DNA of 60,113 nucleotides from a virus. The stretch is taken from positions 1 through 60,113 of the IMG/VR virus record IMGVR_UViG_3300030105_001581; one strand, given 5' to 3'. Position 1 is the stretch's first letter; each line of letters starts with the position of its first letter. Made by a program: the position numbers and the translations under genes. Positions 47,686 to 57,391 of this stretch are shown here, in pieces. The notes under the pieces are model-generated. The model worked only from the letters and a program-made list of their open reading frames with translations. It did not search any database and was not told the DNA's origin.

Positions 47686-48438
47686 TTACATATTCTTTAT
47701 CAAGCCTGACAAGTGTTTCAGCACTTCTATACCTTCATCATTCTCAAAAAATGATGCTACCATGTGTGTAGATTCTTCACCATAAGGTACATTAAGCATC
47801 TTCTTTTTATTAGAAGGAGTATTAAACCAAACCTCTTTATCCTTATTTCTCATTTGCAATAAGTTTTTATCAAAGAAATTTTGAATAGTTGCATTCATTT
47901 TAAGCATAGGATCTTGTAACAATAACAAGAAATCTTTTGGTTGATTCTTAGCGAATACTAATATGTCTCTTCTTAATTCAGAAGTTGTAATTTTAGTAAC
48001 ATCAACTTGAAACAATACACGTCCTACATTTTCTACTTGATCAACCGTAAGCTGACGTGCTTCTATTAAAGCATCAACCTCATCGTTTAATTCTTGTACG
48101 ATTTCAGCGGCTTCTTTTGCTTTATCTACTAACACATATACCCGGCCTTTGCCAGGGTGAAAGTCTAAAAATTTTTGTAGTACTTGATTTTCTTTTCGTA
48201 CGGTTAAGAAACCGTTTTCAAATACAATAGGCTCTAGAATTGCATTATTATCTTGCTCCTCCTGAAAGGGAGAGTTCTGATTTCTAGCATATCGTAAAGC
48301 TTTATTAGTTCCTGTCTCTTCATCAAACCATAACAATGGAAATCTTTGAGTGTGTCGTGATGCTAAGATTAAGGAAAGTGGCGCAGTTTCGCGCGTAAGT
48401 TTGTAGATCTTGTCTACATATTTTGAAGTAGTTTTCAT
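47686..48438 (-). CDS. Virion-assembly-region protein, 250 aa
   Basis: Contains FENGFLTVRKENQVLQKFLD, FHPGKGRVYVLVDKAKEAAE, VGRVLFQVDVTKITTSELRR and NTPSNKKKMLNVPYGEES. These blocks make a protein I know from marine T4-like and podophage genomes near capsid genes, annotated only as structural or hypothetical. It is helical, with no membrane segment. Between the major capsid protein (with a terminator) and the small virion gene. Probably head-related. Confidence 0.55.
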   Translation of the reverse strand: MKTTSKYVDKIYKLTRETAPLSLILASRHTQRFPLLWFDEETGTNKALRYARNQNSPFQEEQDNNAILEPIVFENGFLTVRKENQVLQKFLDFHPGKGRVYVLVDKAKEAAEIVQELNDEVDALIEARQLTVDQVENVGRVLFQVDVTKITTSELRRDILVFAKNQPKDFLLLLQDPMLKMNATIQNFFDKNLLQMRNKDKEVWFNTPSNKKKMLNVPYGEESTHMVASFFENDEGIEVLKHLSGLIKNM

Positions 48439-48465
48439 TTGATTAGATTTAAAATTTATAACAAT

Positions 48466-48491
48466 AAAAAAGGGGGCGATTAAACCCCCTT
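48466..48491 (-). terminator. Terminator after the major capsid gene
   Basis: On the minus strand AAGGGGG pairs with CCCCCTT around an 8-base loop, followed by T. It lies 14 bases after the capsid stop at 48506, as expected for a highly expressed capsid gene. Confidence 0.8.
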
Positions 48492-48505
48492 ATTAATTTA
48501 CCCTA

Positions 48506-49975
48506 TTACTCTTGGAAGATAAAGAAGTTGTTAGCACCTAAAGTACAAACAGCTCTCTCTGACAAGAAGTTTACTTGCATGTTATCCACATCACTAGTAG
48601 CTGCACCACCGGCTGAACCAGTAATCCAAGTTTTGTAACGACGATCTTCTGTTTCAGAAGCTCTGTAACGTACATGTAAGAAAGGACGTTTAGCATTTTT
48701 ACCAAGTATTTGGTCATAAACACTAGTTGATCCAGCTGGTACAAGTAGTCCGTTTACACGTCCTGATCCTGCTCCTGTTGGAAGTCCACCTCTCATTGTT
48801 GGGTCATTTAAGTATTTCCAGTCACTCTTATAGAAGTCATAACCTCTACGGAATCCTGTAAATCCTAAGTTTAACGCCATCTCTTGATCATTGTCAAAAA
48901 GACCATATGAAGTACCACCTGCTCCGTAAGAGTTTTGTGCTGCTAACATATCATCGATATCAAAAGCAAACTGACGATCAACGAATAATACGTTTTCTTC
49001 AATTGCCCCTTGCTTGTCAAGACGACTAATTACATTGTCAAAGTCAGCTAATACTGTTGGGTTTCCACCGTCCCAGATATTACCTCTTTGTTGTACAGCA
49101 TAGAAAATACCATCTGATCCTGCTCCAGTTTCACCAGCTCCAGCGTTAGAACCACCTAAGATAAGATCTGCTCCTGAACCTTGTTCTGCAGGTACAGCCT
49201 CAATCATTGCTGTCTCTAAGAAATCATCAAAACGTAGTCTTGTTTCATGCTCAGACTTAAGATACCATAAGTATCCACTTGCTCCGTCTTCAGTTGTAAT
49301 TTCAATCCATCCAATCTGAGCCATGTCAGATCCAGATACGTTATAAGTATCTTTAATGATAATAGGCTTGTTGTCAAAAATGAAATCATTTGATTCAAGA
49401 GAACCTTGCATTCCTGCTGTTCCTTTTCTAAATTCAGATCCGTAGATAAATACAGTAACATCTGCATTAGCTAATCCTGTTCCTCCAGTAAATCCAGCTG
49501 CTTCATAAAAATCTGCTGTGAATTGACCTTGACCATTACCAGCTGCTCTTGCAGTTACTGCACTAACAACCGCTTTGTTTGATCCTGATCCGTCATTTTT
49601 TACGACAACAAGAGTTTGACCAACTCTAATAACTTGATTAGCTGCAGCTGGGTCTAGTACGTCATTTACTTGAAATACAACTTGATTAGCACCTGCTATA
49701 ACTCCACAACCTACTTGAGTATATTTAGTATGTAATCTACCTTGCTCAGCCCATTTGATAAGGTCAGAGTTAGTAGGCATCTCAGCACCTACCATACGGA
49801 GGAATGAAGAGATTGTTCTGTTACCATAACGCTCGAATTCTTTTTCGTAAGTGTCTGGTAAATATTGATTTAACCAATTGAAATCTGCATTGGTTAGATA
49901 ATTTTGTGCTGTTGGAGTTCTCTCTGAACTCGGGGTTAGCGCAAACGTTGGTGCGGCTTTTACTTGTCCTGCCAT
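48506..49975 (-). CDS. Major capsid protein (HK97-fold, marine podophage type), 489 aa
   Basis: Starts MAGQVKAAPTFALTPSSERT. Contains TNADFNWLNQYLPDTYEKEF, RTISSFLRMVGAEMPTNSD, the E-loop/P-domain-like HTKYTQVGCGV and the conserved C-terminus MQVNFLSERAVCTLGANNFF. These blocks are characteristic of capsid proteins of crAss-like and related marine flavophages. It directly follows the scaffold gene (22-base gap) and is followed by a strong terminator. Identity is confident by sequence and position; the fold is inferred from the family. Confidence 0.85.
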   Translation of the reverse strand: MAGQVKAAPTFALTPSSERTPTAQNYLTNADFNWLNQYLPDTYEKEFERYGNRTISSFLRMVGAEMPTNSDLIKWAEQGRLHTKYTQVGCGVIAGANQVVFQVNDVLDPAAANQVIRVGQTLVVVKNDGSGSNKAVVSAVTARAAGNGQGQFTADFYEAAGFTGGTGLANADVTVFIYGSEFRKGTAGMQGSLESNDFIFDNKPIIIKDTYNVSGSDMAQIGWIEITTEDGASGYLWYLKSEHETRLRFDDFLETAMIEAVPAEQGSGADLILGGSNAGAGETGAGSDGIFYAVQQRGNIWDGGNPTVLADFDNVISRLDKQGAIEENVLFVDRQFAFDIDDMLAAQNSYGAGGTSYGLFDNDQEMALNLGFTGFRRGYDFYKSDWKYLNDPTMRGGLPTGAGSGRVNGLLVPAGSTSVYDQILGKNAKRPFLHVRYRASETEDRRYKTWITGSAGGAATSDVDNMQVNFLSERAVCTLGANNFFIFQE

Positions 49976-49997
49976 GATTATAAGTTTTTAATTAATA

Positions 49998-51131
49998 TTA
50001 AGTTCTTTTTATACTTCTAATTTTTAGTCCATTGCTTGAAGGCGTTGAAACTGATTTAACTTGCATTCCTCCTTGTGTTGAAACTTCTGGTGCACTACGC
50101 TCACTCATATTTATATTTTTTGTTTTGCGTATCACATCTTCCGTTGCATTTGATTGACCCTGTTCGTAAAAGAACTGAGCAAATTTTTCCGGATTCATTG
50201 CTATAGCTAAAGAGCGATGGTATCCCTCTGCGTCTTTAAGCATACCCGATTCATCTAAGAATTTATTTACAAAATTCATAGGCGTTTCTTGAGCTTTTCT
50301 TAACTCAGAAGCATTGCCTGGAGAAAAAGTTATATCGGACTCGTCAACTTTAAATTTAAAACCTTTAAATTCAGTGCTAAAGACTTCGTCACTTTTCTTC
50401 GCAAACCAATCAGATTTACGATCACTTTCTTCTTTCTGCGTTTTAGCTTCATTCACATATTGCTTGTAAGCTTTAAATTCTTCATTCTGAGAGGCTGAAC
50501 TTTCTCTTGACTCAAGAGGCTGTTTATACACTTCCTGTTGTTCTCTGAAGAACTTTTTTGCTTTAGCAATAATTTTTTTCTTTGCTAACCTTGTTTTTTT
50601 AACATCTGCAGGATCATCCAGTTCCTCATCAAACTCATAATCTTCCATTATGGATTCGATATCTTCAGGATCTAAACCTTCCTCAGTTATAGTTAAATAC
50701 TCTTTTAGCAAAGAGTCAGGATTCATTTGAGAAAAGTCTTGCTGTAGCTTAACATATTCTTCCAAACTTCTTCCTGTTTCTTTTTTGTACTTAAAGTAAG
50801 CAGCCACATCTTCAGGAAGGGTCTCTGACTCTTCTCTTTCAGCTGTCAATTCTTCTAAAGAATTTATTTGCTTACCATATCTTTTTTCAATAAACGAAAG
50901 AACTTGTTCTTCATTTAATTCTGAAAGCTCAGGATCTTTTTTAAGTTCCTCTACAATACTTTCTTCGGATTTTATTTCAGGCTCCGAAACTTCAACAGAA
51001 TCTACCTGTTCTTTTTTGTCATCATCAAACTCAAGTTTTTGTTGAGCCTCATGCTTGTCTAATAATTCTTGCTCTATCTGTTGTTTAGACTTTTCTACAA
51101 CGTCAGTAACTTCTCTTACTTGCATTTCCAT
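49998..51131 (-). CDS. Scaffolding protein, 377 aa
   Basis: Highly acidic, coiled-coil-rich protein (EQELLDKHEAQQKLEFDDDK, SIVEELKKDPELSELNEEQV) with a basic C-terminus ending LKIRSIKRT, the usual capsid-binding end of scaffolds. It lies between portal and major capsid genes, the canonical scaffold position. No protease motif seen. Leader is a repeated AAATC stretch; promoter box TAATTTTG is at 51153-51160. Confidence 0.7.
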   Translation of the reverse strand: MEMQVREVTDVVEKSKQQIEQELLDKHEAQQKLEFDDDKKEQVDSVEVSEPEIKSEESIVEELKKDPELSELNEEQVLSFIEKRYGKQINSLEELTAEREESETLPEDVAAYFKYKKETGRSLEEYVKLQQDFSQMNPDSLLKEYLTITEEGLDPEDIESIMEDYEFDEELDDPADVKKTRLAKKKIIAKAKKFFREQQEVYKQPLESRESSASQNEEFKAYKQYVNEAKTQKEESDRKSDWFAKKSDEVFSTEFKGFKFKVDESDITFSPGNASELRKAQETPMNFVNKFLDESGMLKDAEGYHRSLAIAMNPEKFAQFFYEQGQSNATEDVIRKTKNINMSERSAPEVSTQGGMQVKSVSTPSSNGLKIRSIKRT

Positions 51132-51152
51132 TTGATTTGATTTGATTTATTA

Positions 51153-51160
51153 CAAAATTA
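51153..51160 (-). promoter_or_regulatory. -7 box TAATTTTG before scaffold and capsid genes
   Basis: TAATTTTG on the minus strand, 21 bases before the scaffold ATG at 51131, in the 53-base gap after the portal gene. It would give the scaffold and capsid genes an extra transcript in addition to read-through. Confidence 0.45.
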
Positions 51161-51184
51161 CTAAAAAAACAAATACGTTTTTAC

Positions 51185-53620
51185 CTACCTAGGATTGAAC
51201 TCCGCTAAGTCAAACCCATCCATTGAGTCTTCATTAGATTCAAATCTTTTAGGTGGTAAATTATTTTTTCTTTGATTAATTAGCTGTGATTGTTCTGTGT
51301 TTTGCTGACTAATTCTATTATTTTTAGCCTCTTCTCTTGCCCCTTCTCTTGATGACAATGCGGTTTCAGTAATATTGTTAAGTTGCTGATTATAAGCAAA
51401 CTCCTGCTTCATAAGCATAGCCTTTAGATTAGCTTCATTATTTTGCTTTTCAATTTCAAAAGCTATTTCAGCTTGTCTTATCTTTATTTGAGCTTGAGCT
51501 TCAAGTTCTATTTTTTGAACCGCAACTTGCGCTGCCATTTCTTGTGATTTTAATTGTTGCTGAGAAACCATTGCTTGCTGCTGCATCTGCATCTTCTCTT
51601 CTTGCTCTTGCTTAGACTTACGCTTAACCTTTAATAATTGATTAGCAAGTTTAAGGTTTTTAATTTCACGTATGTCTATAGCGTCTTCAAGATTTATACT
51701 ACTCTTAGATAATGCCATCTGAATATTTTGCTCTAGCATTGCCTTCTGTTCCTCGTCTGGTGATAGCTCTATAAATACTCCAAAGTCATAAATATATAAT
51801 TGTGATATTTCACCTAGTATACTCACATTATACTTACCTATTTTATTAATAAAGTCTTCTTTAAAATCGGCATACTCTAAAATATCAGCCACCCTATACG
51901 TTAACGCTTCAGCTAACGCTCGATATATGTAAAGACTTCCGTCTAATATATGTCGGGTAGCTGTATTTGAGCTTAAAGCTGCTAATTTCTGAACACCTAC
52001 TAAAGCATCAGGATTAGGGCTTGACCCATCTCTCGCTTCATTAAGACCAGTTACTGAACGTATCATGTCTAAGTAATGATTGTAATTTGCTAACAGCATC
52101 TGTGTTTTAGAAGCTCCTGAATTACCTGTAAGCTGTTGAATCGGAACTCTTCCCTGATTGTACTCACCGTCTTGAGTATAGCTACGACCTATAACACTAC
52201 CTGTTTGAAAATACAAACGCAATGCGTCTTCTGGATTATATGCTGCCCCTGTTCCTAAGTCAACCTCATTTAAACCATCTGCATCAATATAAACCCCGTC
52301 AGGAACTACTTTAGCAATTACTTGCTGTAGCTTTAAATGTGTTATTTGTATAAGATCTGCAAAAGGAATCATTCGTCGAACTAAAGATTCAATAACACCC
52401 TTGTACATTCTTGGTGCTACTGCTACATAATTAGGTAATGCATGCTGCGATGAAGACTTAGGTCTAACCATATTCCTTGCAAGTTCCCACTTAAGTATAA
52501 TGTTAGTTCCCATAACCATTACACCGTCATACCACACATCGATAGTCTTTTCAATCTTTTCAAAGTTTCCTTCTTCAAGCATTTCTTCTGGAGGATTAAA
52601 AGTATCATCCTTTTCTATCATTTTAGTTGCACCACCTTCACCTATTTTTTTCTTATAAACTATTTTTTTTGTTGTCTTGTAGTTGAAATACATTAACGTA
52701 CAAGTGTCGCGATAAAATATATCGTTTTCAGAATATTGTGCAGTATTAAAATAATCATACCAGCTTTGACCGTATCTAGATATTTCTTCTAACTGTTCAT
52801 TAGTTAAGGTTGGATCAATTTTTACTAGTTCACTTATACTCACTGTTTTTATTTCACCCCAGTAGAAACAATCTTTAAAAAATGGATCTTCAGTATAACT
52901 ATATATAACATTAGCAGGATCTACATACGATACTTGAACTCCAGAACCTGGGAGAAACTCGTGCTTAGCCATACCAACTCCTATAACCATCTGATCATAG
53001 TCTATTCTTTTTCTAGTATCTTGATAATGATTTTCAGCAAACATGGTATCGATTGCTTCTTCTTCTGCAATTTCTATTGCTGGTTTATAGTTAAGATTCA
53101 TGTACAATGAAAGTTCTTCGTCAGTTGCCGGAAGATCATCAGGATTCATAACAAAAGGATCAAATCCAGTTTCTTTTTGTATAGTTTTTAAAATAGGTTT
53201 AGCTGCCATCTGACCTTCAATCATCTCTTGATACTTACTTCTTTTTGATTGAGACAAAGCATCTTGAGCATAAGCCTTAACCTTAAAAAGCCTATCCTGC
53301 ATACCATTAACAACAATGTCTACAAACTTTGGAAGTATAGGAACCGGAGTCCAGTCAAGGTTTAAATAAGACAGATCACCATCTATAGATAATTCATTCT
53401 TATATTTAGCAACCGACTGTTCACCCCTAGCATATAGACGCAATCTATTAAAATCTCTCCACTGACTGTGGTATCTAGATCCGCTAGAATCTTTTCTGAA
53501 CCACTCGTACTGTATCGCTTGACCTATCTGTAGACCGAATTGATCGGAGGCTTTTTCTGAGTCTGATACAAACTGACTAGGAAAACCTACAGATGAAATA
53601 TTTATATTAACGTCTTTCAT
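51185..53620 (-). CDS. Portal protein, 811 aa
   Basis: Forms the dodecameric DNA entry ring. Features: WFRKDSSGSRYHSQWRDFNR and LRLYARGEQSVAKYKNELSI near the start, VDIVVNGMQDRLFKVKAYAQ, IDYDQMVIGVGMAKHEFLPG, and SVTGLNEARDGSSPNPDALV in the stem/wing region. Residues about 630-780 are a long Gln/Lys/Glu coiled coil (EEKMQMQQQAMVSQQQLKSQ), the helical barrel of podovirus portals. It follows terminase directly (adjacent stop and start). The same portal type is found in crAss-like and marine flavobacterial podophages. Confidence 0.85.
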   Translation of the reverse strand: MKDVNINISSVGFPSQFVSDSEKASDQFGLQIGQAIQYEWFRKDSSGSRYHSQWRDFNRLRLYARGEQSVAKYKNELSIDGDLSYLNLDWTPVPILPKFVDIVVNGMQDRLFKVKAYAQDALSQSKRSKYQEMIEGQMAAKPILKTIQKETGFDPFVMNPDDLPATDEELSLYMNLNYKPAIEIAEEEAIDTMFAENHYQDTRKRIDYDQMVIGVGMAKHEFLPGSGVQVSYVDPANVIYSYTEDPFFKDCFYWGEIKTVSISELVKIDPTLTNEQLEEISRYGQSWYDYFNTAQYSENDIFYRDTCTLMYFNYKTTKKIVYKKKIGEGGATKMIEKDDTFNPPEEMLEEGNFEKIEKTIDVWYDGVMVMGTNIILKWELARNMVRPKSSSQHALPNYVAVAPRMYKGVIESLVRRMIPFADLIQITHLKLQQVIAKVVPDGVYIDADGLNEVDLGTGAAYNPEDALRLYFQTGSVIGRSYTQDGEYNQGRVPIQQLTGNSGASKTQMLLANYNHYLDMIRSVTGLNEARDGSSPNPDALVGVQKLAALSSNTATRHILDGSLYIYRALAEALTYRVADILEYADFKEDFINKIGKYNVSILGEISQLYIYDFGVFIELSPDEEQKAMLEQNIQMALSKSSINLEDAIDIREIKNLKLANQLLKVKRKSKQEQEEKMQMQQQAMVSQQQLKSQEMAAQVAVQKIELEAQAQIKIRQAEIAFEIEKQNNEANLKAMLMKQEFAYNQQLNNITETALSSREGAREEAKNNRISQQNTEQSQLINQRKNNLPPKRFESNEDSMDGFDLAEFNPR

Positions 53621-55867
53621 CTATTTTATTAATTCACTATAAACTCCATTATTAGTATATCTTGCAAAGTTAAGATTTATTTTGGTTTGTTTTTGATCAG
53701 GCAAATACAGATTCTTTTGATTAGCCATAACCGCTAAACCTGAGCTAATACTAGCATCAAACTTTGTTCTATTATTAATATCAAACCTTGACCACTCCTC
53801 CAAGGTACGCATAAAATACATGGTTCCCATTTCAGAAACATCTCGGTAAGCCCCATCTAAATCTAGGCCTACATATTTTTCTATATACGACTCAATAGCT
53901 GCTGCATGTGACTGCTTAACATCCTCTGATGTATTCGGTATACCTCCTAATTCTTTTTCTGTTTTAGATAGTTTGTTGAAATGACGATCAGGTCTATTCA
54001 CACTATAGCCCCTATACCCTCTGTTTTTAAAGTGATACAAAAGCCTTGGCTTATTGTTCTCTACAAGTATCGGCATACTATAAAAAATACACGCCATTAA
54101 TACTTCTTCAAAAAATATCTCTGCCGTCTGTGGTCTAGCAACGTACTCTAGAAAAAACTCATTACTCGGAGCTTGCTCCATATTAAATTTAGTCAGTCCA
54201 TGCAACGCACCGTTAGATCCTCTTCCTCCTACCGTTCCAGATATATCATAAGAGTCACAGCCAAACGCACCAATATGTTCATTTAGAGGATAAAAGACTC
54301 CATTTTTAGTCTGCTTTCTATTTGTCAAAGATTTATTAGGAGTCCACGATACCTTAAATCTACCGTTAGGATCAGGAGTGAATATAACTTCAGTATCTTT
54401 TACTCCGTCTTTCCAATAAAACTTACCTGTAGTTACGTGCTGATTTATGATAAGCGAATCATTATAATCTATCTGTTGATATATTTTACTTAAATTAAAT
54501 AAAGAAGATTTGCTTTCATCTCTAAACGCATGCGATACACTTCTAGGAAACTGACGGTAAAATTCATTCAATGCATCTGGATCTTTTTTAAGCGAATCAA
54601 CTTCAGCTTGCCAGTAATCAATTGCACCATTAAGGATCATTTCTCCATCAACTCCAAGCACAGGTTCCTCAGGCTTGTAAAATACAGGCATCCCATACTT
54701 ATCTATAAAACCTTCCATGTTCCACTCCATAGGAATAAACAAAGAATACATACCACTTTTAGTTTGACCATTTGAATTACGTGTAGATAAATCAGAGTCT
54801 TCAAACAATTTTTTAAAATTAGATCCTCCTTTATTTAAAGCATTAGAAGTAGAACCCATCATACACTTGCCTATTATCTTGCTACCTAACCTCAAGCAAG
54901 TCTTAGTTACGCGCCAATTATTTAATATGTTATTAGGCTTTAGCCATTTTCCACTCTCATCATGAACTAATAAAAGTAATTTTTCACCATCATAGGAGTT
55001 TTCATCTGTATTCTTCCAGTCAATAGTGGTATCTAAACCATAGAGCTCATCATCCACAGTATCATACATATTTTTTTTAGTAATCTTAGAGGCAGGTATA
55101 CGAAATGCTAATTCTGTTTTTGGCTTATCCATACCATCCTGAATAGGTTTAAAAAAGAATGGCAACCTATTCGCAATAGGAACTACCTTATCGGTAAACA
55201 TTTTCTTAGCATCAGACCCAGTCTTAGATAGTATGCCTACCCTAGAGTCTTTTACTAAAGTGCCCGTGTTAACACATTCTGACGACCCCATAAATGAAAA
55301 TCCAGAACGTCTTATTTTTAAATAGTCCATTCCAAAACATCTCTTGTCAGCCTTACAAGCTTCCCAGTAAATAAAAAATATTCTATTAGCCTCTCTAAAG
55401 TCTGGATATCCAATATCAATACTTGTCCACTGTAAATACATGTAGTGAGATCCAGTCATATAAGTTCGAATACCGTTGTTATAAAACCAAAAGCCTAGCT
55501 CTCTCCTGTCAAATTCTTTTTCTATGTAGTCAACCCACTTATCTTTAAACAAAGATGACATTTCATTCCATTGAAATATAGAATTAATTCGTGATAGCTG
55601 CTTTGGTATAGATTCTCTTTCCCAATACTGATCAACTTTAGAATCAGATCGTTTATGTATTTCCTTGGGTTGCATCGGTAGACCGATATATAAACCATTA
55701 ACTTCTATTACCTGATCAATTTGACCTGTTTTAGAAATAACAACTAGCTTATACTTTTCATTATATCCGTAAAGCCATGATCGATTATTATTCTTATTCT
55801 TTAGAACTCCAGAAGGAATAAAATCTTTTACATTACTATATATTTTATTTTGATCTTCTTTCTGCAA
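53621..55867 (-). CDS. terL: Terminase large subunit, 748 aa
   Basis: DNA-packaging ATPase and nuclease. The Walker A position reads KIRRSGFS (184-191), an R-rich deviant form as in crAss-like terminases; Walker B is LLLLVHDE (297-304, Asp303, Glu304), and the coupling motif is GSTSNALNKGG (338-348). The nuclease domain starts FGCDSYD (535-541) with Asp538, and later DNNG-type segments include SHAAAIESYIEKYVG. The first 150 residues (KDKWVDYIEKEFDRRELGFW, MTGSHYMYLQWTSIDIG) are also typical. The portal follows immediately, the small gene precedes with a 23-base overlap. Confidence 0.9.
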   Translation of the reverse strand: MQKEDQNKIYSNVKDFIPSGVLKNKNNNRSWLYGYNEKYKLVVISKTGQIDQVIEVNGLYIGLPMQPKEIHKRSDSKVDQYWERESIPKQLSRINSIFQWNEMSSLFKDKWVDYIEKEFDRRELGFWFYNNGIRTYMTGSHYMYLQWTSIDIGYPDFREANRIFFIYWEACKADKRCFGMDYLKIRRSGFSFMGSSECVNTGTLVKDSRVGILSKTGSDAKKMFTDKVVPIANRLPFFFKPIQDGMDKPKTELAFRIPASKITKKNMYDTVDDELYGLDTTIDWKNTDENSYDGEKLLLLVHDESGKWLKPNNILNNWRVTKTCLRLGSKIIGKCMMGSTSNALNKGGSNFKKLFEDSDLSTRNSNGQTKSGMYSLFIPMEWNMEGFIDKYGMPVFYKPEEPVLGVDGEMILNGAIDYWQAEVDSLKKDPDALNEFYRQFPRSVSHAFRDESKSSLFNLSKIYQQIDYNDSLIINQHVTTGKFYWKDGVKDTEVIFTPDPNGRFKVSWTPNKSLTNRKQTKNGVFYPLNEHIGAFGCDSYDISGTVGGRGSNGALHGLTKFNMEQAPSNEFFLEYVARPQTAEIFFEEVLMACIFYSMPILVENNKPRLLYHFKNRGYRGYSVNRPDRHFNKLSKTEKELGGIPNTSEDVKQSHAAAIESYIEKYVGLDLDGAYRDVSEMGTMYFMRTLEEWSRFDINNRTKFDASISSGLAVMANQKNLYLPDQKQTKINLNFARYTNNGVYSELIK

Positions 55868-56123
55868 AGCCTTGTTTTGTTTGAGGTTTATCTTTATTAA
55901 CTGACATATTTATATTCTCTTGCTCTGTATCAATCTTATTAAGAATCTCAAACGCATCGAATATAGCTAATTTTTTAGTGGCTGCCGCATTCTTCAATCT
56001 ATCTGCAGCTAGCTCATCTTCCGGATCATGCTTTATTATATCCTCCTTTGCAACTTTTATTAATTGCTCAACAGCTTTTTTACCTGCCTGTATTATTTGT
56101 AGTTTTAATAAATCTGAACTCAT
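55845..56123 (-). CDS. Possible small terminase subunit, 92 aa
   Basis: Helical protein starting MSSDLLKLQIIQAGKKAVEQ, with KVAKEDIIKHDPEDELAADR and LKNAAATKKLAIFDAFEIL and a disordered charged end. Position immediately before the large terminase, with a 23-base overlap, is the usual place of the small subunit, and an all-helical oligomer would fit. No helix-turn-helix is obvious, so this is by position mostly. Overlaps the preceding gene by 4 bases. Confidence 0.4.
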   Translation of the reverse strand: MSSDLLKLQIIQAGKKAVEQLIKVAKEDIIKHDPEDELAADRLKNAAATKKLAIFDAFEILNKIDTEQENINMSVNKDKPQTKQGFAERRSK

Positions 56124-56683
56124 AGCATCATTGTTATTTGATGATCAAACATTCTATATAGCTTCTCACCATCTACTTCAAATTCATACTCACTATCTGG
56201 TTTAAAAACTATTTTTTGTCCACGCTCCACTCCCTTAGATAATAAATATTTATTTGGATAAGCCATCTCTCCCATAAGAGGCTCTTCATTTCCTCTTTTA
56301 AATATAGAAGACTCTTGTTTTTTCATGGGTTTAACAAAGCAATAACGGTCATGGCTATGCCACTCACCATCTTGATTGTACATATAGAATTGATCATTGT
56401 CTATAAAAAACAAATCATCTTTAAAATAACTTTTACCACTCTGCTGCCTACCCTTCATGTCATTATAAAACTTAAACACATTGTGATGTACCAACAGAGT
56501 ATCATCTATTTTAATAGGTCCATTATAATTAAGAGGTAACTCTTGTACTATTCCTTTTCTGTTTGAAAACTTATAGTCTTCTTCTGAGGAACTCGTTATA
56601 ACATCTAAACCTCCTATATTTTTTGTGTTATTATATCGCTTTCCTTCTAAAGGCTTAACGATAAAGTAAAAGGGAGATCTCAT
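56120..56683 (-). CDS. Cpn10/GroES-like protein, tandem, 187 aa
   Basis: C-terminal part (SKGVERGQKIVFKPDSEYEF followed by VDGEKLYRMFDHQITM) has the GroES pattern of a G-D/Q-K-V/I-F strand, then EVDGE-LYR-M and a final I-strand. The first half repeats a similar order (KIDDTLLVHHNVFKFYNDMK, then FFIDNDQFYMY), so it may be two fused Cpn10-like folds. Comparable proteins near terminase genes in marine phages are annotated as GroES-like. Together with GroEL and GroES at 8.4-10.7 kb it gives the phage three chaperonin-related genes. Moderately sure of the fold. Confidence 0.5.
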   Translation of the reverse strand: MRSPFYFIVKPLEGKRYNNTKNIGGLDVITSSSEEDYKFSNRKGIVQELPLNYNGPIKIDDTLLVHHNVFKFYNDMKGRQQSGKSYFKDDLFFIDNDQFYMYNQDGEWHSHDRYCFVKPMKKQESSIFKRGNEEPLMGEMAYPNKYLLSKGVERGQKIVFKPDSEYEFEVDGEKLYRMFDHQITMML

Positions 56684-56907
56684 TAAAAATTAATGTTATA
56701 CTCTATTGACACGGGCATCTTAGAGCCAAACTCTTTCCATAACAATATCTCGTCACTTCTTTGAATCCATATTTTAAAAGAGTTATTTCCAGGGTCGTGT
56801 TGTATGAGATGTATAAAATACTGACCGTTTAAAATTTCCTGACCCACTAAGTAGTGCATCGCTCCAGACTTAAAATCTGGTCCAACAGAAATTTTCCTTA
56901 TATCCAT
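56683..56907 (-). CDS. Small beta-rich protein, 74 aa
   Basis: Start chosen at ATG 56907 (MDIRKISVGPDFKSGAMHYL) because it directly follows the A-rich AAATC leader; an upstream ATG 11 codons earlier encodes a stretch (QIKSNQ) that is the leader itself. Body: VGQEILNGQYFIHLIQHDPG and FKIWIQRSDEILLWKEFG. Beta-rich, no cysteine. One base overlap with the Cpn10-like gene. It begins the terminase transcript. A near-consensus TATCTTTA lies about 25 bases upstream. Function unknown. Confidence 0.55.
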   Translation of the reverse strand: MDIRKISVGPDFKSGAMHYLVGQEILNGQYFIHLIQHDPGNNSFKIWIQRSDEILLWKEFGSKMPVSIEYNINF

Positions 56908-56962
56908 TTGATTTGATTTAATTTGAATATAAAGATACAAATATTTTTACGCCTCTATTTGA

Positions 56963-57391
56963 TTAGCTGTTTTTGGAGGGGAATTTGACTCCTATTTTAT
57001 CTGCCGTTCTCGCTCCGAAGTATCCGCAAAGCACCCACGTAACTAGACTTGCCGTATCCTCAGTATCTAAGCCCATGAACCATCCGCCCACATATGCCAT
57101 TACTAATACCGCAAGAGTTAGAGGTCTAATATTACGAGCTAACCAACTCTGGCTATTTGAATCTGCCACCCATCTTTGAGTGACTCCATCTATTTCTGCT
57201 CGTTCTATTTTTAATTTTTCTAAAGCAATCTTCTTATCCCCTTCAGAGAGTTCGGTGTTACCACTAATAAGTTCTGAAATAACATTGCCGGGAAGTATAG
57301 CATCCCCTACAATTCCTAGAATCGATGGCGCTTTCTCAATAAGAAATTTGCCTACTCTTGTTTCTTTAAAAGGTTTTTTTGTTTTGCTCAT
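56963..57391 (-). CDS. Holin (3-TM GTA-holin-like), 142 aa
   Basis: Membrane protein with hydrophobic segments around residues 20-40 (APSILGIVGDAILPGNVISEL), 92-110 (TLAVLVMAYVGGWFMGL) and 113-126 (SLVTWVLCGYFGART). The words WLARNIRPLTLAVLVMAYVG and GYFGARTADK are typical of the GTA/phage 3TM holin family (PF11351). Its ATG overlaps the endolysin stop by 4 bases, giving a holin-endolysin cassette. Opens the inner membrane for lysis. Good assignment. Confidence 0.8.
   Translation of the reverse strand: MSKTKKPFKETRVGKFLIEKAPSILGIVGDAILPGNVISELISGNTELSEGDKKIALEKLKIERAEIDGVTQRWVADSNSQSWLARNIRPLTLAVLVMAYVGGWFMGLDTEDTASLVTWVLCGYFGARTADKIGVKFPSKNS

Noticed and set aside
56908-56940. Eleven-codon N-terminal extension of the gene at 56683
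   Set aside because: It translates the AAATC leader; the ATG at 56907 follows the usual spacing.
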